Origin: Pelodera strongyloides
Taxonomy: Eukaryota; Nematoda; Chromadorea; Rhabditida; Rhabditidae
DNA length: 64,000 nucleotides
Direction: 5' to 3'
Assembly (NCBI GenBank): GCA_036852015.1
Contig: JAANDG010000055.1
Coordinates: 62,001-126,000, forward strand
A program made the position numbers and the translations under genes. This document shows, piece by piece, positions 25,801 through 36,400 of the stretch. Each line of letters opens with the position of its first letter. Within the stretch, counting starts at the first letter, position 1. Below the pieces are notes generated by a model that searched no databases, was not told the origin of the DNA, and saw only the letters and a list, made by a program, of their open reading frames with translations.

Positions 25801-28800
25801 GAACTGTTCCCTCCAAGTCAACCTTAAAATGAATTGCATAGCAACCTGAACATATGAAAACTGGCAGCGCAGGTCCGAGCGAACAGGGAACATACATCTG
25901 ACCAGAGAAACCTAATTGGGAAATCAATCTTACGAAAGTTTCATCGGGACCACTGGGACCAGTACATCCTGTTACCTGTTACACTCATGAAAAAATTAAA
26001 GATGACAATTACGGATACAACCCCTTACCTTAAATAGCGGGTCTGGTACCACGGACAGCTCTCCATTTGTAACGCTGACTGCGAGAAGCACCACATCCAG
26101 TGTAGTGCCGACAACCAATAACCACTGAACATGATTCTGAAATAAACAAATAAAACTATTCAAATATATAATAATCAACCATAAGTGGGAAGTGGGAGGA
26201 CGGGATCAGACGAAGAACATGAGCTTCTAACTCACAATCTTTAATGTAAATGTATCAAAAGCAAACACTTGAGTTGCACAATTTGTAAGCTCTGCAATAC
26301 GTGTGAAGCATATATAATAATCAACCATAAGTGGGAAGTGGGAGGACGGGATCAGACGAAGAACATGAGCTTATAACTCACAATCTTTAATGTAAATGTA
26401 TCAAAAGCAAACACTTGAGTTGCACAATTTGTAAGCTCTGCAATACGTGTGAAGCATATATAATAATCAACCATAAGTGGGAAGTGGGAGGACGGGATCA
26501 GACGAAGAACATGAGCTTATAACTCACAATCTTTAATGTAAATGTATCAAAAGCAAACACTTGAGTTGCACAATTTGTAAGCTCTGAAATACGTGTGAAA
26601 CATTGTTTTTTTTTATTGAATACTTTATTCTGAAAAGAACAAAAGCGAAATAATACAGTGTTCAAAGAAAGCTTAGGCCATTGAATCGTTACCTGGAAAA
26701 CTCCACTCTTCGGGCGAGCTAGAGCAATCTTTTCAATCGTGTTCGGAATTCCGTCAAAATACGCCAAGTCATCACTGAAAAGTAAGCAAAACTTCCCAAT
26801 AACATGTTGGGAACAAACCAAACACTAAGTTATTGAGTACGCAAAGGGCTCATCATTATACCCAAAGGTACCCCAATTCAGCAGTAAGCCCGAGTAAGCG
26901 ACAGGGGATGAGATGAGCTGATGAGCTACTATAAAAAAAATAACGCAATTAACATTATAAAAAAATAACGCACTTTGTTTGATAGTTCCACATAAAAATA
27001 TCACAGTCGATAGTGACCCAAGCTCTTGTGATTTCGGGAAAGAGACCCATTTCGAAACGGGCCCGCATGTCTGAAAATAAATGTTATGTTCAACGACATC
27101 AGATTATTTACGTTTTGGTTCTGAGTAATTCAACAGCAAGTAGTGTGCAGATGCTAGACGGCCATATATTCATCGTACACACAAAAAATCACATTGCCAG
27201 TTCTGGTCCTTTTAAGAGCAGAATTATAGTTAAAAAAATTCAGAAACATACTATTCATTTGATGATTTAATTCGGGAGGGATGGGTAGTTGTCTTGCAAG
27301 AATGAATTCATTCAATTCCTTAACGTAGAAGCGGTCTCCCAATCCCGAATGTTTGAGTGAGCCTGTAAGGGATATCCTTAGACTGATAAGGTGTTTAAAA
27401 TGACCGAAAGAAAGGAAAATTCAATTTCCCCGTTCAGGATGACCGAAAAGAAAAAATTTAACACATGAGGAAATTTGAAAAATAAGTAATCTTTTGCGGG
27501 CTTTGTCTAAGTCTTGTTTTTGCAAGTTTGCACTGTCTTTCAAATTTCAAACACTTCTTTTCGTCCATCCCGAACGGCCGACATCTTTTTTCGGGTCCTT
27601 AAGGTGGAACAATCCTCGGATGAGTATCAACAGGAGGCCGTAGAATGCCTCCGAAAGGACTTGCATGAAATGCAGAACACACTCTAAGCGCGACTAAAAA
27701 CCACTAACCAAAACATGAAGTGTAACGTCCCCACGCTACGCAAATCTATCTATCTATCTGACTAAACTAATTAAAAATCAGATACATTATGCATATACGG
27801 TTTCCGCAGTTCAGTCTACGACGGAAGAAATCCTAGTGTTTGTTACAGTTACAGGGTCAAAGCTTCCGAGACAGACAACAGAAGCAAAATTCGCACGTGA
27901 ACGTGAACGCTACTTTTCACATATCACACAGTAAACGGATCTATTGGGATTGAGGTGCCCCAGCGGCGGAGCACGGAAAAAGGGGCGGGGCTTAGGGCAG
28001 AGAGGCTAGAGAGTGATAGCCTATCCAAAAATGACTAATTCTAATGTAATGGAGGTATTTAGTCTACTTGCAAGGGTATATTGTTTCCAACCACTTTTTA
28101 ATACCAGTGGGGTACCACAATGACTTTGTAAGCAATCTGAATCGCTGGGGTACCTCAAAAAACATGTGCAATTAATCTGCAGGTCCTCTGAAACACTGCG
28201 GTACCTCAAGCCGAGTGCAATGACTTTGTATCAACGTGAAACTTGGCGCTCAAGCGGCAACTTTACGGCGTGCATGTGGCGTGAAAAAAAATGGCAAGCC
28301 GTTGGTTTCTGATGTGCAAGTTGCACGCCGTAAAGGACTATGGTTGCCGCTTGCACGCCATAAAGTTGCTGCTTAGTAAGTCACTGGTGTGGTGGGGAAC
28401 CTAAAACCGAGAGCAAAGTCTTTGTAGGTTCTGCGAATCTGAATCATTGGGCTACCTCAAACCGTTGTAGGTTCTGCGAATCATTAGGCTATAGGGCAAT
28501 GACTTAGTAGGTTCTCAGAGTCTCTGAATCACTGGGGGTACCTCAAAAATCATGTACAATTAATCTGTAGGTTCTCCGAAACACTACATCAAACCGTATC
28601 TTTTGTAACTCCGTGCAATCTTCTATTTTCTCATTTTTCCAGAACAGCCACTGTTGAAGAAGCATTAATTAAAAACACACGTCAAGTTTTAGAAAACTTT
28701 AGTTGTACGAAAATGGCTCATTCTGGCCTCTCTGCCCTAAGCCCCGCCCCTTTTTCCGTGCTCCGCCGCTGGGGCACCTCAATCCCAATAGATCCCAGTA

Positions 28801-28938
28801 AACAATGAACGTACCATTCTGAGTTAGTTTGTCAGCAAAATCTGCATTATCCCGCAAATTGTCAAGGAATAAAGAGACAGTGTTCGCCGCTTTTTCTGGA
28901 CCATCTGGAGAGCTGATCTCCATCAGCGACCGGTTCAT
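13871..28938 (-). CDS. npp-8: Nuclear pore complex protein Nup155 (npp-8)
   Basis: Large inner-ring nucleoporin that builds the nuclear pore scaffold. I traced about 40 exons totalling about 1,315 residues (the vertebrate protein has about 1,390). The first exons are 28815-28938, 27252-27362, 26974-27070, 26693-26774, 26029-26136, 25724-25822, 25497-25587, 25203-25276, 25000-25068, 24605-24709, 24258-24365, 23842-23968, 22793-22884 and 22561-22614; the last is 13871-14006. Family landmarks: [15 protein letters not shown] and [15 protein letters not shown] at about residues 90-125, then [35 protein letters not shown] and LVHVRFAPG through the N-terminal beta-propeller; the C-terminal half is helical ([36 protein letters not shown] near the end). 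CACTTTAG lies immediately before the ATG, consistent with trans-splicing. One junction (exon ending about 15,078 to exon beginning near 15,013) needs a non-AG acceptor to keep frame. Introns carry several mobile elements and a triplicated exon-like repeat. Confidence 0.96.
22995..23351. mobile_element. Foldback element with TTAAAGG/CGCTTTAA ends in npp-8 intron
   Basis: It begins TTAAAGGGAATGTCAAGCC and ends GGCTTGACATTCGCTTTAA, which are inverted copies. The interior contains a roughly 40-base direct duplication (CAGCAAAGA...GCGCGAGAGAAATT, at about 23,203-23,282). It lies between the npp-8 exons at 23842-23968 and 22793-22884. Confidence 0.75.
26167..26605. repeat. Three tandem copies of a 146-bp unit containing an exon-like block
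   Basis: The word TCAACCATAAGTGGGAAGTG recurs at 26,175, 26,321 and 26,467, a period of exactly 146. The copies differ at only a few positions. On the minus strand each copy carries an AG acceptor, 56 bases, and a GTGAGT donor (26236-26291, 26382-26437, 26528-26583). It sits in the npp-8 intron between the exons at 26693-26774 and 26029-26136, which are contiguous in Nup155 relatives. Confidence 0.93.
27937..28795. mobile_element. Non-autonomous hAT-like element with 8-bp target duplication
   Basis: Terminal inverted repeats of about 72 bases (GGATCTATTGGGATTGAGG... at both ends) enclose 859 bp. The 8 bases CAGTAAAC flank it exactly on both sides (27929-27936 and 28796-28803), the target-site length typical of hAT transposons. 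No transposase frame is visible. The interior has loosely repeated GGTACCTCAA / AATTAATCTG units and a copy of the GGCGTGCA repeat. It lies in the first intron of npp-8, with the target duplication 9 bases from the 5' splice site. Confidence 0.85.
28253..28376. repeat. About 110-bp dispersed repeat, copy 2 (inside the hAT-like element)
   Basis: It matches 1,310-1,425 in reverse complement, with shared AAGCGGCAA, GGCGTGCATG, GGTTTCTG and GTGCAAGTTG words. It is itself an imperfect palindrome of GGCGTGCA/TGCACGCC words. Confidence 0.55.
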
Positions 28939-29495
28939 CTAAAGTGGGCAACATAAGGGACATGAAACAACAAAAAATAAAGCACAGACAATGCAAAATA
29001 AGTAAGGAAATTTTATATGAAAAAGACAACAAACAAAAATTCCCCGGCGATTTCGAAGATTTCGCCGCGCGCGCGCAAAAAAAATGCACGAATGCATACA
29101 TCTTTAAACAAAGTACTGAAAAGATTAGTATACTGTAAAGAATTTTCTGGTTTCGCGGCACGAGTGCACAAAGTGGTGTTGTTTTGTTGTTGTGCAATCT
29201 GATCTGACTGTCGTACCGCTTTGCTAATAATGAAATCCATTGAATTTGTCTTCTAATGCCGTCTTCGTAGAGGGAGAACCTCTGCCCTCAATATACAAAT
29301 ATCGCATGCGGGAAGCTGTAATTTAGTCCCAAACGTTACGCTTCTATTGATTGTTATGGTAGTAGTCTCCAATCGATATATCTAGACTGCACTACGTCCA
29401 CTATATTTGCATCCATGTGATTGTTTGGTTTGGCTTGACATGGTTATGCAGAATTTTGACATTTTCTTAGGTACTTCATACAATCAGCATTCATC
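28939..29495. promoter_or_regulatory. Divergent upstream region of npp-8 and mbf-1
   Basis: These 557 bases separate the npp-8 start (minus strand) and the mbf-1 start (plus strand), so both promoters should lie here. I see acceptor-like sites close to both ATGs (CACTTTAG before npp-8, TTTTCTTAG at about 29,470 before mbf-1) but no motif I can name with confidence. Confidence 0.5.
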
Positions 29496-31395
29496 ATGTC
29501 TAAGATGGGAAATCTGCACTCCGATACTGATCGGGACTCTGCTACCGTAATTGGCAAGAGAAAGCCTGTCACTACCATCCTCAGAAAGGAAGGGGTAAGT
29601 TCATTATTTGAAAGAAGGTGGAGATTTTTATGGAAATTGCTCTAACTCCGTGGTCTTATGCGCTCGGCGGAAGATGGCATGCATCGGTATTTGGAGTTGA
29701 GATAGGTGAAACGGAAGCCGTACCAATGAGCAATGAAACTGTGATATAATATGCATTGCATGGAAATTGTTATGCAGTCGTGCCATGGTGCGCAAGTCAC
29801 TTCTGGATGGCTTGAACAGGCCCAAAAATTGAAATTCATATGTTTGAGTGAAACTATAGTTGGCACATTCCACGTTAAATGTGCCGGACACTAAGCCAAG
29901 CCCGCATTCGTACACGAAAGTCAGCTTATGCTTATATTGCTTGTTGCTTCAGGATGTTAATGCAGCCCTGCGATCCGGTGTCCAGCTCGTCACTCAGCCG
30001 AAGAGCGGTGTTTCTCTCAACAGACAGCACCTTTCATCCAAGAATACCCTCAAGTTAGTTTTGGGCGATTACATGCACAGTTTCACGTAATACTGCGCCA
30101 CTACACCTAACACCTTCTGCACAGTGGATTTCAATCTCATTTTTTATGGCTTTTACTGCAAGGGCTGATGGAATAAGGAGTGAACCGTTTGGGTTTCACG
30201 ATACACCATACACCTATAACCGTTTAAAGGTTGTTGCAGAATAGGAGAGCGTTATTGTTTCTTCCATAACATTCATTCAAAGTACTTATTGAATTAATAT
30301 CAGGCTGGACGAGGAAACTGAGGAGTTGCACCACGAACGTGTGCCCCAGACCCTTGGAAAGACTATGCAACAGGCCAGGGATGTGCAGGGTTGGTCCCAA
30401 AAGGATTTGGCTACTGTGAGTTATTTTTATATTAGATTGAACATTTTGTTGTGTATTCTGAAAGTATGAATAAAACTATAAAACGAGACAAAAAATACGA
30501 CCAGAAATGTGAGTTTTTGTACGTTCTTTTGTTAGCTTTAAATTTTCTGAAGACGAAAACGGAAATAATTTTTATGAACCTTATTGTTTTAATTATTACA
30601 CAACGCCACTCATAAAACTAGCTAATCTCACTTCATATTCATGTGAATAGAGGAAAATGTCTTATCGAATATTTACACACTCACAAATAACCTAGTTTTT
30701 CTTGTGATAGTGTATCCGGTTGCTATGCGACCGCAGTTCATACTCCGCCCGTCTTTCTTTTTTTTTGATACATAATCAATAGCCATTTTGCAGAAGATTA
30801 GCGAGCGACCACAGGTTGTGACCGAATACGAAAGTGGCAAGGCGATCCCCAACTCCCAGATTCTCACAAAGGTTAGTTGATTCGGTGATTGGTTAATTTT
30901 GTGTATCGATTCTTAATTACGAGAATTCTTCAGACTTTCGGGCGGTTTTCTAATCGATATAGGTCCTGCGTAGTTGAATATAATAGTGCTTGAATACTCA
31001 CATAAGTATCAGTATTGAACGAAACGCGGGCACAAGTGTACCCATTTTTACTTGTTAATGTGTATTGATTAATTGATTTTATTAAAGCGCTATAACAGTC
31101 GGTTTTTTGGAAACGTTGAATAACTGCCTTCCCATAAACGTTGAATAACTGTCTGCCAAGGAGCATGATTGGAAAAAAGGGACACTATTTCGTCCCCATT
31201 TGGCACAGATGTACAATAATGCAGTTGTACTTGTACATGGTACTTGGTACGTCTCAAAAAACCGGTTGCCGTACCGCTTTAACCTTTAACCGGCTTTAGA
31301 TGGAGCGTGCTCTCGGGGTGAAGCTTCGCGGCAAGGACATGGGCAAACCCCTCCATGCTAAGGATGACAAGAAAAAACCCGCGGCCAAGAAATAA
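29496..31395 (+). CDS. mbf-1: Multiprotein bridging factor 1 (MBF1/EDF1)
   Basis: Transcription coactivator and ribosome-collision-associated factor. Five exons join in phase: 29496-29594, 29953-30053, 30304-30415, 30794-30871, 31300-31395, giving 161 residues, close to the usual 145-155. The N-terminal MBF1 domain holds [20 protein letters not shown]. The helix-turn-helix of the XRE/Cro type follows ([19 protein letters not shown], then [20 protein letters not shown] and [11 protein letters not shown]). A Lys-rich tail (KKKPAAKK) ends the protein, as in other animals. An acceptor (TTTTCTTAG) at about 29,470 precedes the ATG by 25 bases. The last intron contains a foldback element. Confidence 0.97.
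31082..31282. mobile_element. Foldback element with TTAAAGCG ends in mbf-1 intron
   Basis: The left end TTAAAGCGCTATAACAGTCG and the right end CGGTTGCCGTACCGCTTTAA are inverted relatives, with GGTTTTTTGGAAACG matching CGTCTCAAAAAACC further in. Confidence 0.7.
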
Positions 31396-31769
31396 GGACA
31401 GATTGCTCACCGGTAGTTTCCGTGAAGCACGACTACCATTGGAGCATCATCTATAAACTCTAAAGGTTTATTTGCTATCTAACTGTTTATTTTGATTTTT
31501 GAGGGATATTATTGCACCTTGAGATGTTTACTCTGAATGCCGACGACTCGTGCCTAGAGTACTGTCAGAATTTAATCGAGTGTTTTTTTGTGTTTATAAG
31601 GACTCATACTTCTGCGTGAGATTGACTACAAATATGATAGATTGTTAAATATGCATGCCGTTGGTCATCATACATTTCACCTATCTCTGGTTGTCGCCCT
31701 GTTGAATTTTGTTTCTATTCTTTTTTTTGTTACTTATTTATTTTTTCACAGGTATTTGTACACATCGTA

Positions 31770-31775
31770 AATAAA
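31770..31775 (+). terminator. Poly(A) signal AATAAA, probably for mbf-1
   Basis: AATAAA lies 375 bases past the mbf-1 stop codon and is followed by a T-rich stretch. Confidence 0.5.
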
Positions 31776-32345
31776 GTTTGCATATTTTTCGTTGATAATG
31801 ATGTTTGCGTGCGGGACGCTTTTGTATCTTTTGAATTATTTCTATGTATTTGTATTGATTTACTTTGTTTGGTGCCGCGTGGGCGTGCCGCTATTATCCA
31901 CGTCATTTTCAGAGTCCGATCCGATGTATAGCGTTTTTTGTAAGAAGTTATGGATCTTATGTGGTGTCTACTATTTACGTATCGCAACCAGGCGCACAAC
32001 TACGATCTACTCATTGAAGAATAGCTGAGTAAATAATTAGGGGCTTGGGTAGAATACTCAACAGACTGAAGTTTGCTACCCATTTTTACAACCAACTGGG
32101 TTTACTGAGTACCTCGCCCTTTTAGTAGTAGATGATATTCAATTGGTGGGGTAATATTTTGTAATTTCTCATTGGGGTAGTACAAATCCGGGGGGAGAGC
32201 ATTTTCACATTGATGGGGTTGTACAACTAGTAAATTATGAAATAAGGTCGTGTTAGTGAGTCGTAAAAAGACGGTATTCGGTATTTACCTTAGTTAATAA
32301 GGAGATAGGGTGTAAGCCGTGGTTCCCGTTCGGACAACGACTACT

Positions 32346-32460
32346 GAGGTTGTATTCACCAACACTCAGGGAGGGCTCAGGTTCAGGACAACTGAGGCCG
32401 TATTCATAAACACGCAGGGAGCCCTCCCTGGCCTCCCTAGGGAGCTAAAGAGTGCGAGAG
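32346..32460. mobile_element. Partial GAGGCC-TATTCACCA element remnants
   Basis: Two left-end fragments in the same orientation (GAGGTTGTATTCACCAACAC at 32,346 and GAGGCCGTATTCATAAACAC at 32,394) are followed by GCAGGGAGCCCTCCCTGGCC. The same block occurs in the complete copy at 49,404-49,552. No right terminus is present. Confidence 0.7.
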
Positions 32461-33474
32461 ATGTCTCTATCTATTGTGTATACTGTACCCTCTACCTAGT
32501 GTGTATTGTATACTGTACCACAGCTTGTGGTAAATCAGTGCTAGCTTCTTTCTGAAGCTTTCCTTTCTTGTTTTGATGACTATTTCGTCATTTGTATCAC
32601 TTCTTATAAGTGGTTGAGGCATGGAGTTTCGAGTTTTTCTATCGCCTCTATTTCATGTATATATTCCATCTTAAAACGAGTTCCCATTTACGAGCGCGAG
32701 AAAGATCCAAATTTAATCGAAATTTTGATTGAATATTTCATGTTTCTTCCTTCCCTCTGATATGAGCACTATCATTTTTTTTTGTAGATTGCATACTTTA
32801 TGCACTATGCGACTAGTGGGTGGGTGGGGTGGGCGTAAGTTTGTTTCCTAAATAGTTTTAAGAGATACAGTAATAGGAAGAGTTACCGTAAATTGATCCT
32901 AAATTGCAATGATTTGTCGCGTTGCGTCCTGGGTGGGATGGCTGCGTCACGGTTTGCGGGCCGTGCGGGATTTGGGGCACAATCTCGATCTCCTCCGGCC
33001 CTCTTTTGTGGCTGCAGCAAAATGTTTCTCCTTAGTTAATAGTTAGAGTATCATCACGCCAAAAACTTTCACCCAGTTACGCTCCCGTCGGTCAGTTCTG
33101 TGTCACTTTGTCGAGAATTGCTTGGAATATTTGCCGTTGAGCATCGTTTCTTGATTCTTTGCAGAAATCCGTGTTTCTTGACTTGCTCAGCATATCCGTA
33201 ACTCCTGATAACTGCATATTGAAGCGACGTTTAAGTATTGATGAACCTGAATATGATATTTCGAGTTAGTGATGACTCACACTCAGGCGAGTACTTGTAG
33301 TCTGGAAGCAAGATCAGTAAAATCTGTCTTTGTTGTGTTCTCTAGTTATAGTGAGTTCTCATATGTTCCTCGTTCCTGCTCTTCTTACTATATTTATTAT
33401 GTGTTTTTGTACGTCCGCAATTCCTGAATCTTCTTGTTATTTCCATCTTATCGATCACACGTTGAACATTGCAG

Positions 33475-36400
33475 ATGACCGCAGTTATGGAATCTAACGT
33501 TGAGGAAGGCGATAATGGCAATCTGTACCCAATCGCTGTTCTTATCGATGAGCTTCGTAATGAGGACGTTCAGCTTCGGTGAGTCGTTAATCCTTATTAA
33601 TATTCATTCTCACACATATGGTTCTATATTTATGCTTACTGTACTTGGGCTTTCAGAATCTTTTAGTATCGTAAATCATACGTTTTATTGCAAACATATT
33701 TGCATATGATTTTTGAGGATTTACTTTTTTTTAGACTAAACTCGATCCGAAAATTGAGCACTATTGCTCTCGCCCTTGGACCCGAGAGAACTCGCAATGA
33801 GCTGATTCACTTCTTGACCGGTATGAGTTTTGGTATTTGAAACGTCTTCATTCTTCCTTCAGAATATTTACATAATTATATTCCCAATGATCCACAACCA
33901 ATTTTCGTTCGTGCCATGCTGATAACGCAGTTAACTTATTTGGATTTAATTTAAGCTCTTAATCGCCTTACATAAATTACGAAATAGTGATTTTTGCTTT
34001 ATAATAAAGTTTAAAAGATTTGCAATGATAAATCTATACCTATTATCGTTAACAAGTGAAAATCAAGTTGTAATCGGAAACCACCTTTTAGATACCATCT
34101 ACGACGAAGATGAAGTGCTTCTCGTCTTGGCTGAACAACTCGGCAGTTTCACTCCTCTGGTTAGTCGTAGTGTTATTATTGTTCTTGTTAAAAGCACAGT
34201 ATACAAAGTTTAATTATTGTTCTTGTTAAAGGCACAGTATACAAAGTTTATCATATTGGTGTTAGTCTTGCTTTTAACTGTGGACTCTGTAACTCACAAT
34301 CAGTTCACTAATAACCTAACGTGTATTTGTGTAGTTCAATACGTTTCCAAGTAGAACACAAGTTTAAGTATGCGTCATATGATTACAATTTCGGGTCTTT
34401 TTAAACTTCATCCATGAAGTTTTTTTCGAACAATAAATCGACCACAAGTATGTGATTGGTCTCGCTTACCCTTTTTAAACTTTATCCAGAAATTTTCTTT
34501 AGATTGGCGGGCCCGACTTTGTCCACTGTCTCTTGCCTCCTCTTGAGAACCTGGCAACTGTTGAGGAAACAGTCGTCCGTGATAAGGTAAGACATATTTC
34601 TTTGTAAACGTGTTATTTTTAATAATTTATTGCATTTATTTATATATATAAACTTTCCCAAATACTAAGTTCTTTCCTAGTATGTACTGCGTCATTTTTA
34701 TGTCACTCAAATGCTAAATACTAAATCTCATTTCATCTTATTTAGGCGGTCGAGTCTCTGCGTAAGATTGCTGAAAAGCACAGTTCCGCTGCCCTTGAAG
34801 AGTATTTCATTCCGATGGTCAAGAGACTTGCCACTGGTCAGTTCGCTGTTTCGAGATGCCTTAGATTTTCTTTTGGAACTATCCATTTTTAGTATTCTAA
34901 TTATCAAAAGAGGAATGTAAGATGTGGTAGATAAAGGATAAAGATCATGTTATAACATGATACCCCGTTTCGACCATATCGTGCCAAGAACTTCTTTCAC
35001 ATGGGTATAGTAGTAGAAACTGTGATGCTTTATGTTACAATCATCAAATAATATGATGAAGATAAAGCAATTGTACATATAAGAAACCATTGGTACTGTG
35101 ATCGAGTAGCAATCGGGTAAAAGAAAATGTTAAGTGTAAAATAATTGTGGAACAACGTTGGATAAACCTTGATTTGATTGATATTCAATTTCACAAATGT
35201 GAGGTGAATCGCTGACAGTCTTTACTTTATATACGTTCAGGCGACTGGTTCACTTCCCGCTCGTCGGCATGTGGCCTTTTCAGCGTCTGTTACAAGAGAG
35301 TCGGTCCGGCTATTAAGACTGAGCTGAGAAAGTGAGTCGTGATTATTTAATCATTATTTTTAATTGTCGAACAGTATTATCCATGTTAATTACTTCATTC
35401 ACTTAGATGAATTTATAGTACTGTTTCATGCTGGGTATAAGTTGGTGCGTAAAAACACGCACGAACCACCTCCGGGTTGGTTTTGACCACCTCCGCAAGC
35501 AATTCCGTATTTAAATATTTGAGCGAAACATGTTGTTTTATTAAAGCGGCCTATCACTAACTAAGCTAAATTAACCGCCTCCTACCATCCCCATTTACGC
35601 ACGGAAATTATGCCCTGGTTTCATGTACTAATTCAACTGTAGTTTGTATGTCGAACGTAGTTTCATCTAAACTATTGCCCCATTTAGTATGTATCGTCAG
35701 CTGTGCCGTGATGACACTCCAATGGTACGCCGTGCTGCCGCGGCTAAAATGGGAGAATTCTGTCAAGTTGTCGAGAAGGATTTCATCGTTGACGAGCTTC
35801 ATTCCATGTTTATTGATTTGTCGGTTGATGAACAGGTGGGAATTTGGGTTTATTTTATTGTAACAAGAATACTATTGGCACTGACATAATTCTGCCAAAG
35901 CGACGCCAAATGGATGATTTTTATGTTATTGAGGTTTGTGGACCATATAATCTTCTTCGTTTTTTGGGGAAGGTACATATTACAAGAGTAAATAGCACTG
36001 CTTTATCACACATACAATCAATCAGATACGTGATAGAGGCAGACGACACAAATGCAGTGTCTCGTGCGGACAGCTTCTGATTTTCTAATTATTGGTTCCA
36101 TCCTTAGGATTCGGTACGTCTTCTGATGGTGGACGCGTGTATCTCCATCGCCAGCGTGCTTCCTGCAGCCGAAATGGAAAAGATGGTGAAGCCGGCTCTT
36201 CTTGGATTGGTCGAAGACAAGAGCTGGAGAGTGCGGTTCATGGTCGCTGAGAAATTCACCGAGGTTGGGACGGTTCTCGTAGTTGTAATTTTATTAAAGG
36301 GTATATTTCAGTACCTCATTGTCACATCCACTTATAAACTGCTTCTGTGGCACTAAGCAAAACAGACTCCATCACCATTTATGTATGAGGTTTTTCTAGG

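Larger units (their letters stand above)
31396..33474. other. Intergenic region mbf-1 to paa-1, with mbf-1 poly(A) signal and repeat remnants
   Basis: No gene seen in 2.1 kb. It holds an AATAAA at 31,770-31,775 that probably serves mbf-1, remnants of the GAGGCC-TATTCACCA family at 32,346-32,460, and the presumed paa-1 promoter close to 33,475. Confidence 0.5.

Noticed and set aside
26498..26821. 107-codon minus-strand frame joining an npp-8 exon with the tandem repeat
   Set aside because: It reads through a clear donor after SGVFQ at 26,693. The Nup155 match resumes at 26,136, so the frame is intron read-through.
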